IMG/VR virus record: IMGVR_UViG_3300044833_000024
Location: 1 to 27,676 of that record
Origin: a virus
Strand: one strand, 5' to 3'
DNA: 27,676 nucleotides
In this document: in pieces, positions 21,686 through 27,676 of the stretch
Position numbering within the stretch: position 1 is the stretch's first letter
How the letters are laid out: every line of letters begins with the position of its first letter
Notes under the pieces: model-generated
The model's database searches: none
The model's input: the letters and a program-made list of their open reading frames with translations, nothing else
Told to the model about the DNA's origin: nothing
Program-made: the position numbers and the translations under genes

Positions 21686-24454
21686 ATGCCATTCCCGTAT
21701 AGCCTTCCGTTCACGTTCGGGGACCCATCTACAACGGTAACTACGGGACCTGCCCCCGGCGGGGTTGGCGCGACCTGGCCGCCGCCGACCAGCGTCAACC
21801 CAATGCCGGGTATCGGCGCCATTCCGCCGTCGATGCAGCCGACGAAAATCACGTCTCAACAAGTCAACGCGTGGCGCATACAGTTCATCGAAACCATTCT
21901 GCAAACCGTGGTGCAGGCGATCACCGGCACCTTTCTGCCGGGCGGCGGGTCGGCGTTCACCCAACTGATTTCGGTGTTCGGCAGCCTGTTCGGGGCGGCC
22001 GGCGGCGCAACCGGGCTCGGTCAGTTCACCAACTTCTTCACGAACCTGCTATCCATCTTCGGGGTTTCCGGTACGGCGCTCACCGGGGCGCCGGGGGCGT
22101 TCAACCCGACATCGGTGTTGGGGTCGCTGGGCAGCATCCCAATCCTGGGGCCGATCTTCAGCCTGTTCGGCGGTGCCACCACCTCGACGCAGGCCGGGAA
22201 CTTCTTCACCAACCTGCTGTCAATGTTCAACACGCCCACCCTCACCGGGTCGCCCGGATCGTTCAACCCGACGACGGTGCTCTACGACTGGATCACCATC
22301 CTGGTCCAGCCTTTAGGATTGCTCCTCGGCCCGACCAGCCCACTCAACGCCCTCAACCTGTTCGGCCTCTTACCTACCAACCTGTTCGGGCTGTTGCCGT
22401 TATCGTCGCTTGGCAGCGTAAGCCCGAACCTGTTGGCCAACCCGACCTTCGACACCGCGGCGTCCATGCTGGGCGAGACTGTGTGGAGTTGGGACGGCAC
22501 CCAAACCCACACCGGCACGGGCGGCTCCGCGTTAGCCACAGCCGACGGGTCGAACAAAAATCTGCTGTCCAACGCGATCTCGGTCGTCGCCGATCAGCAG
22601 TTGCCGATGTCGGTGTGGACGAAATGGTCTGGATTGACTTCGACCGGCAGCCCCATCTCGTTGGGTATCACCGCCTTCCTGAACGGCACCCAGGTGGCCA
22701 GCTCAACCCTCGCCAGTATCGCATCGCCCGGCGCGTCGGGCGGCTGGCAGCAGCTCACCGCCACCTACACTGTGCCGGCCGGCGTCGACGCAGTGCGGAT
22801 GCAGACGCACGTCGACGCCACCGCGACAGCAGGATCGGTGTGGTTCGACGACGGGTCGATCACCAAAACTCTCGGCCAGAACGTGGTGCCGCAATCATTC
22901 GTCACCGGGCTGCCGCAGCAATTCCTCGACATCTTCGCCGTCTTCGGCGGCGCCGGCGCGGGTCTGACGCAACTCACCAACGCCTGGACCAACCTTCTGC
23001 AACTGTTCAACATCGGCAGCCTCGGAACGCTCACCGGGTCGCCGGGATCATTCAATCCCGCGACGATCTTGACGAGCATGATCACCGGCCTGATTAATCC
23101 GCTGAACCTGCTAGCCCCCCTTTCCGGCGGGTTCCTCTCCCTCGGCAACATCCCCACGCTGACGGACGCGAAAGTCCCCGGCGTCGGCACCATCGTCGAT
23201 AACATCGTCGGCCAGTTGACCGGTCTGATCGGTTCGGGGTTTCCCCAGTCAGCCGCCGCGTCCGCGCTGGGCGGCACCACCAGCGCGATAGCCGCGAACT
23301 CTGCGGCTATCACCCGCATCGAGGGTGCTGCGACGGCCGCCGCCAACTCGGGGATCAGCGCGCTCGAGCCATTCGAGTACGTCAATGCAACCTCGCTGGA
23401 CCCCACCCAGTGGAGCACCACCTATCTTGAGGGTGGTTCAGCCGGCGGGTTCCTCGCCGTAGCCGATGGGCATAACGCCGGATTAGTGGCCGGGAACGGC
23501 AGCAACACCACCCACATGGCCCGCTTCGTCGGAACCGGCCAATATTCCCTCACCGACTACCAGCAGAAAACGGTGGTCGTCGCGACCACAATGGCAGACC
23601 CGGGATGGTGGGGCTCCGGGCAGGCCGCCATCGACGTGTACGGGCGGACGAATGATGCTCAAACGCAGTGGGTTCGCGCCCGATTCCAAAACAACGGGCA
23701 AGTACTCATCCAATACCAGAACGGCGGCGCTGTAACCCAACTCGGGTCGACCGGCTCCATCTCCAACCCGCCGGTCGGAACCAAGCTGACGTTGGAGGCG
23801 GGCACTTCCGGCGGTGCGCGTATCTACCGCGCCCTCTACAACGGTGCTGTGGTGGCAAGCGGCACCGATGCGGGCACGGCCACCGCCGTCGGCGCCACTA
23901 ACCGCGGGTGGGGATGGGGTCAACGTTACGCCGGGAACAGCCCCGGCAAGGTCACGCAATGGTCAGCGACCGACAACGCCCCAGTTGCGGTGCAAGGCAC
24001 CACAATGCGTGTCTATCGGGCAGCCACATCAGGTGTCAACAAGACAGCCGGGGATAACATTCTCGGGGCCAACACCTTCGACACTGTCGACTGGATTACA
24101 CCCGACCTGACCTGGGATGCCTCAACCAGCACGCTAACCGTCGGGAAGGCGGCCACCTATCTGTTCTCTGCCCGCATCCAGGTGGCCAGTACCCTCACAT
24201 GGTCTGAGGCGTGGGCCCCGTTGCTGTATGTCGGCGGTGTCTTGAAGGCCAGGATGGGGGCCCGCGCAGGTATCACCGCGGCAGCTTTCGGCGCCCCATC
24301 CTTCCCGACCGATAAGGCGGTCGGCGGCGATTCGCCGCTGTGGTACTGCCCCGCCGGTACAACCATCCAGCTCGGGATGGCTGGTAACGCCGAATCGGTT
24401 GTTGGCGACGCCGGCGGCACCATCACCTGGTTCACCGCCGCGAAGCTCGGATAA
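21686..24454 (+). CDS. Large multidomain minor tail protein with carbohydrate-binding-like modules
   Basis: This 922-residue protein starts with a Pro-rich MPFPYSLPFTFG segment. It has three copies of a module with NLLxxF followed by LTGSPGSFNP (ends near residues 145, 199 and 462). Residues about 245-395 look like a beta-sandwich carbohydrate-binding module: LLANPTFDTAASM, an MSVWTKWSG strand and VWFDDGSI at its end. Residues about 561-768 form a second sandwich, resembling concanavalin-type folds: EPFEYVNATSLDPTQW, then WVRARFQNNGQVLIQYQNG. The final 150 residues (TMRVYRAATSGVNKT to TITWFTAAKLG) resemble a C1q/TNF-like trimeric knob. This suggests a trimeric receptor-binding tip protein. 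The ATG has a weak ribosome site. The domain calls are from pattern only. Confidence 0.78.
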   Translation: MPFPYSLPFTFGDPSTTVTTGPAPGGVGATWPPPTSVNPMPGIGAIPPSMQPTKITSQQVNAWRIQFIETILQTVVQAITGTFLPGGGSAFTQLISVFGSLFGAAGGATGLGQFTNFFTNLLSIFGVSGTALTGAPGAFNPTSVLGSLGSIPILGPIFSLFGGATTSTQAGNFFTNLLSMFNTPTLTGSPGSFNPTTVLYDWITILVQPLGLLLGPTSPLNALNLFGLLPTNLFGLLPLSSLGSVSPNLLANPTFDTAASMLGETVWSWDGTQTHTGTGGSALATADGSNKNLLSNAISVVADQQLPMSVWTKWSGLTSTGSPISLGITAFLNGTQVASSTLASIASPGASGGWQQLTATYTVPAGVDAVRMQTHVDATATAGSVWFDDGSITKTLGQNVVPQSFVTGLPQQFLDIFAVFGGAGAGLTQLTNAWTNLLQLFNIGSLGTLTGSPGSFNPATILTSMITGLINPLNLLAPLSGGFLSLGNIPTLTDAKVPGVGTIVDNIVGQLTGLIGSGFPQSAAASALGGTTSAIAANSAAITRIEGAATAAANSGISALEPFEYVNATSLDPTQWSTTYLEGGSAGGFLAVADGHNAGLVAGNGSNTTHMARFVGTGQYSLTDYQQKTVVVATTMADPGWWGSGQAAIDVYGRTNDAQTQWVRARFQNNGQVLIQYQNGGAVTQLGSTGSISNPPVGTKLTLEAGTSGGARIYRALYNGAVVASGTDAGTATAVGATNRGWGWGQRYAGNSPGKVTQWSATDNAPVAVQGTTMRVYRAATSGVNKTAGDNILGANTFDTVDWITPDLTWDASTSTLTVGKAATYLFSARIQVASTLTWSEAWAPLLYVGGVLKARMGARAGITAAAFGAPSFPTDKAVGGDSPLWYCPAGTTIQLGMAGNAESVVGDAGGTITWFTAAKLG

Positions 24455-24457
24455 CTA

Positions 24458-25888
<1,431 letters not shown>

Positions 25889-25913
25889 GGCGAGATGGAT
25901 TTAAGGAGAACGG

Positions 25914-26228
25914 ATGTCAACTAAGTGGGCTCCCAAAGACCCCGACGACATATCCGACTATCTGTTCGACTGGGGCAGCAGCAACATTGTCCCCGTCCAG
26001 CAGTTCCTGCCCGCCGCCGAAACCATCACCACATTCACCATCACCATCGACCCTGGCCTAACCCTCGTGTCCTCCGCGCTCACTTATGCGGCGAAAGCAG
26101 TCACTTTCCGGGTGTCCGGCGGCACCGCCGGCACCGGCTACGCCGTCGAATGTGTCATCAACACGAGCGCCGGCCAAAGGTTCGAGGTCACTAAAACCCT
26201 ACAAGTCGCAGAACGGATTTCCCCATGA
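25914..26228 (+). CDS. Tail/fibre adaptor-like small structural protein
   Basis: This 104-residue protein begins with WAPKDPDDISDYLFDWGSS, the opening typical of small proteins described as fibre-to-tail adaptor or neck/tail decoration proteins in many tailed phages. The rest is an Ig-like beta sandwich: ITTFTITIDPGLTLVSSALT, then VTFRVSGGTAGTGYAVECVI and TKTLQVAERISP. The ATG at 25914 has a good AAGGAG at 25903-25908. Its stop overlaps the next ATG as ATGA. It probably links an appendage to the tip. Confidence 0.75.
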   Translation: MSTKWAPKDPDDISDYLFDWGSSNIVPVQQFLPAAETITTFTITIDPGLTLVSSALTYAAKAVTFRVSGGTAGTGYAVECVINTSAGQRFEVTKTLQVAERISP

Positions 26229-26323
26229 CCCAAGCATTCGGGATCGCATTCACCGCCGCGGGTGTGGTGACAGATGTTGACGGCAACGTCGTCGACAACA
26301 ACGAAGAGAAGGACGATAACTGA
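26225..26323 (+). CDS. 32-residue miniprotein carrying one FTAAG repeat unit
   Basis: The ATG of an ATGA overlap starts a 32-residue frame, MTQAFGIAFTAAGVVTD continuing into an acidic Asn/Asp/Glu tail. Its own TGA overlaps the next ATG (TGATG). Coupling on both sides supports translation. The core IAFTAAGVV resembles the GLTAAGVV repeats of the Dit-like and glycine-rich tail proteins. Function is unknown; it may be a remnant of a longer repeat protein. Confidence 0.6.
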   Translation: MTQAFGIAFTAAGVVTDVDGNVVDNNEEKDDN

Positions 26324-26715
26324 TGGTAGTCGGGGTTTCTCAGACGAACCTGTCACACCAGTGGCTTAACTGGATTCGCGCTGTAGCGACCACAGCGCCG
26401 GCCGCAACGTATGTGAAGCTGCACACCGCTGACCCCGGCTCGGCGGGCGCAACAGCTGCCGCTGTGGGTTCGGCGACGCGGGTGGTGGCCACATTCTCCG
26501 CGGCGGCATCCAGCGCCATCGCGTTGACTGGTACTAACCCGGTGTGGACGAACGGCGGCACAACAGAAACGTTGACACACATCAGCGTTTGGGATGCGAT
26601 CACGGCCGGCAACTTCCTCTGGTCCGCCGCGCTCACCGCATCGCAAGCCTGGAGTTCCACGAATACATTTACCCTCACCACACTCGGCGTATCCATCACA
26701 CCTATTGCGGCGTAA
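26323..26715 (+). CDS. Minor tail / tail fibre-like protein
   Basis: This 130-residue beta protein belongs to a family common among small actinophage tail proteins: VGVSQTNLSHQWLNWIRAVA at the start, then YVKLHTADPGSAGATAAAV, and a later HISVWDAITAGNFLWSAALT segment and TFTLTTLGVSI end strand. It starts within TGATG. It is likely a virion surface or tip component; the precise location is unknown. Confidence 0.75.
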   Translation: MVVGVSQTNLSHQWLNWIRAVATTAPAATYVKLHTADPGSAGATAAAVGSATRVVATFSAAASSAIALTGTNPVWTNGGTTETLTHISVWDAITAGNFLWSAALTASQAWSSTNTFTLTTLGVSITPIAA

Positions 26716-26732
26716 CAGAATACGGTGCCGCG

Positions 26733-26864
26733 ATGCCTTTCCCGTTTACGTTTCCGTTCACGTTCTCTGTCGCGGTTCCGCCGCCCCCCACCTGTGTGAT
26801 ACGGGCTGAATCCCGAACCGCCAACATCAAACCCGAATCTAGAACTGTCAGCCTGCGCCGATGA
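26733..26864 (+). CDS. 43-residue protein with MPFPF start and ESRT repeat
   Basis: The short frame reads MPFPFTFPFTFSV, a poly-Pro stretch, then RAESRTANIKPESRTVSLRR, with the ESRT unit repeated twice. Small proteins with PFPF starts and ESRT repeats occur among actinophage tail genes. Its first codons closely match those of the large minor tail gene at 21686. It sits alone between two tail genes with short gaps. It is probably real but of unknown function. Confidence 0.6.
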   Translation: MPFPFTFPFTFSVAVPPPPTCVIRAESRTANIKPESRTVSLRR

Positions 26865-26877
26865 ATGAGAGGAACAT

Positions 26878-27676
26878 GTGACACTCCCAAACACGTGGGT
26901 TACCGGCCAAACGTTCACCGCCGCTGACGCCGACAATGTTGCTAACGCGGTGAACGCCGCCACAATAGCGGTCGCGGCGGCGTTGCCCAGCTCTGCGGTG
27001 GTTGATAACGCTGACGGCACAATCTCGGTCGGTTCGGTCATCGGCATGGAACCCCTCACCCCGGCCACGGCGATCCAAACCACCTCGGCTGCACCGGCTA
27101 TCGGGAAGATAACCCTCTACAACGCCACATCAGGCAACCTGACACCAACCCTGCCGGCGCTGTCGGGGATCGCTGCTGGACGCCGGTTGGCGGTGCGGCG
27201 TGACCCGGCGGACGCGTCGGCGAACACGGTCACGTTCGCCACCAACGGGGCGGACACGTTCTATTCGTCGGGTTCAACATCGTTCACGTTGCCGCTGGCG
27301 GGTGAACAGCGTGAGTTCCAAATTGTGTCTGTGTCGGGGACTAAATATTGGGTGCCTGCGGGCTCATTGAACCCGTTGATGGGGTTGGATGCGCGTTACG
27401 TGTTGCAGTCTGCTGCAACGACCGCTCCAACAGCATTCGCGCTCGCCAAGCGTGATGCCCAGGCCAACCTGTCGGCCAACGCCTTCATCCCCAGTTTCAC
27501 GACGACGGTTACCGCCGCTGGCACGACAACCCTCACCGTCAATTCGACCGAGGTGCAGGTATTCACTGGCTCCACGACGCAGACGGTCGTGTTGCCGACT
27601 ACCGGAATTGCTGCCGGACAACGGTTTACGATCATCAACCAGTCGACGGTTGGCATAAATCTTTTTGCCTCGGGCG
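26878..27676 (+). CDS. Minor tail / fibre protein, cut by the window end
   Basis: The frame is open from GTG 26878 to the last base (266 codons, no stop) and has GAGAGGA upstream at 26867-26873. The N-terminus LPNTWVTGQTFTAADADNVA is typical of mycobacteriophage minor tail or fibre proteins. Later segments are LTPTLPALSGIAAGRRLAVR and FTLPLAGEQREFQIVSVSG, then a second similar unit LTVNSTEVQVFTGSTTQTVV, suggesting repeated beta modules. The 3' end lies outside the window, so the total length and C-terminal domain are unknown. Confidence 0.8.
   Translation, partial: MTLPNTWVTGQTFTAADADNVANAVNAATIAVAAALPSSAVVDNADGTISVGSVIGMEPLTPATAIQTTSAAPAIGKITLYNATSGNLTPTLPALSGIAAGRRLAVRRDPADASANTVTFATNGADTFYSSGSTSFTLPLAGEQREFQIVSVSGTKYWVPAGSLNPLMGLDARYVLQSAATTAPTAFALAKRDAQANLSANAFIPSFTTTVTAAGTTTLTVNSTEVQVFTGSTTQTVVLPTTGIAAGQRFTIINQSTVGINLFASG

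Noticed and set aside
21664-21702. 12-codon frame starting at the ATG overlapping the stop of the minor tail gene
   Set aside because: It is too short, has no motif, and overlaps the start of the large minor tail gene. It cannot be separated from chance.
21871-23097. 408-codon open frame on the + strand inside the large minor tail gene
   Set aside because: Its translation is Arg/His/Gly-rich without recognisable strands or helices, while the other frame encodes a clear modular tail protein. It is a GC-rich shadow.

Overview
The window reads as the left structural arm of a long-tailed (siphovirus) phage of a high-GC actinobacterium. The best guess for the host is Mycobacterium or a relative such as Gordonia. 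This rests on the GC-rich coding, frequent GTG and TTG starts, tight ATGA/TGATG/GTGA junctions, and protein families typical of mycobacteriophage virion modules. All confident genes are on the + strand, and no stretch longer than 300 bases lacks a gene. There are no tRNA, rRNA, CRISPR or lysogeny genes here.

Layout. (1) 1-4636, packaging and early head: small terminase-like protein, large terminase, a 54-residue two-helix membrane miniprotein, HK97-type portal, prohead protease, and an Ntn-hydrolase that aligns with HslV/proteasome beta subunits (Thr1, Asp17 and Lys33 all in register). (2) 4637-6197: a 142-base leader with three hairpins sharing one apical loop, then an HK97-fold major capsid protein with its own N-terminal scaffolding (delta) region. 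(3) 6234-9437, accessory cassette: an HNH endonuclease with three zinc-ribbon-like pairs, a SAM methyltransferase, a double-domain GT-A glycosyltransferase and a second glycosyltransferase, which together suggest glycosylation and sugar methylation of the virion. (4) 9434-11629: head-to-tail connector genes and tail terminator. (5) 11723-13647: major tail protein with an Ig-like C-terminal domain, a strong hairpin that could fold as a pseudoknot, and the two tail assembly chaperone frames, whose geometry requires a +1 (or -2) frameshift rather than the usual -1. (6) 13661-27676: tape measure with an embedded NlpC/P60 peptidase, Dit-like and Tal-like minor tail proteins (the latter interrupted by a 344-residue LAGLIDADG intein), then a run of minor tail, fibre and adhesin genes ending in a tail gene cut by the window edge.

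How the genes work together: terminase cuts and pumps DNA through the portal into a capsid matured by the protease. Connectors and terminator join head to tail. The chaperones load major tail protein around the tape measure. The tip proteins, including a glycine-rich adhesin and a multidomain carbohydrate-binding-like protein, recognise and open the mycolate-type envelope.

The most noteworthy items are the phage HslV-like Ntn hydrolase beside the prohead protease, the triple conserved-loop hairpin leader of the capsid gene, the hairpins around the major tail gene, the tail-protein intein, the +1/-2 chaperone frameshift, and a GLTAAG repeat module shared by three separate tail-region genes. 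All functional calls come from motif recognition in the translated sequence; no database search was possible.
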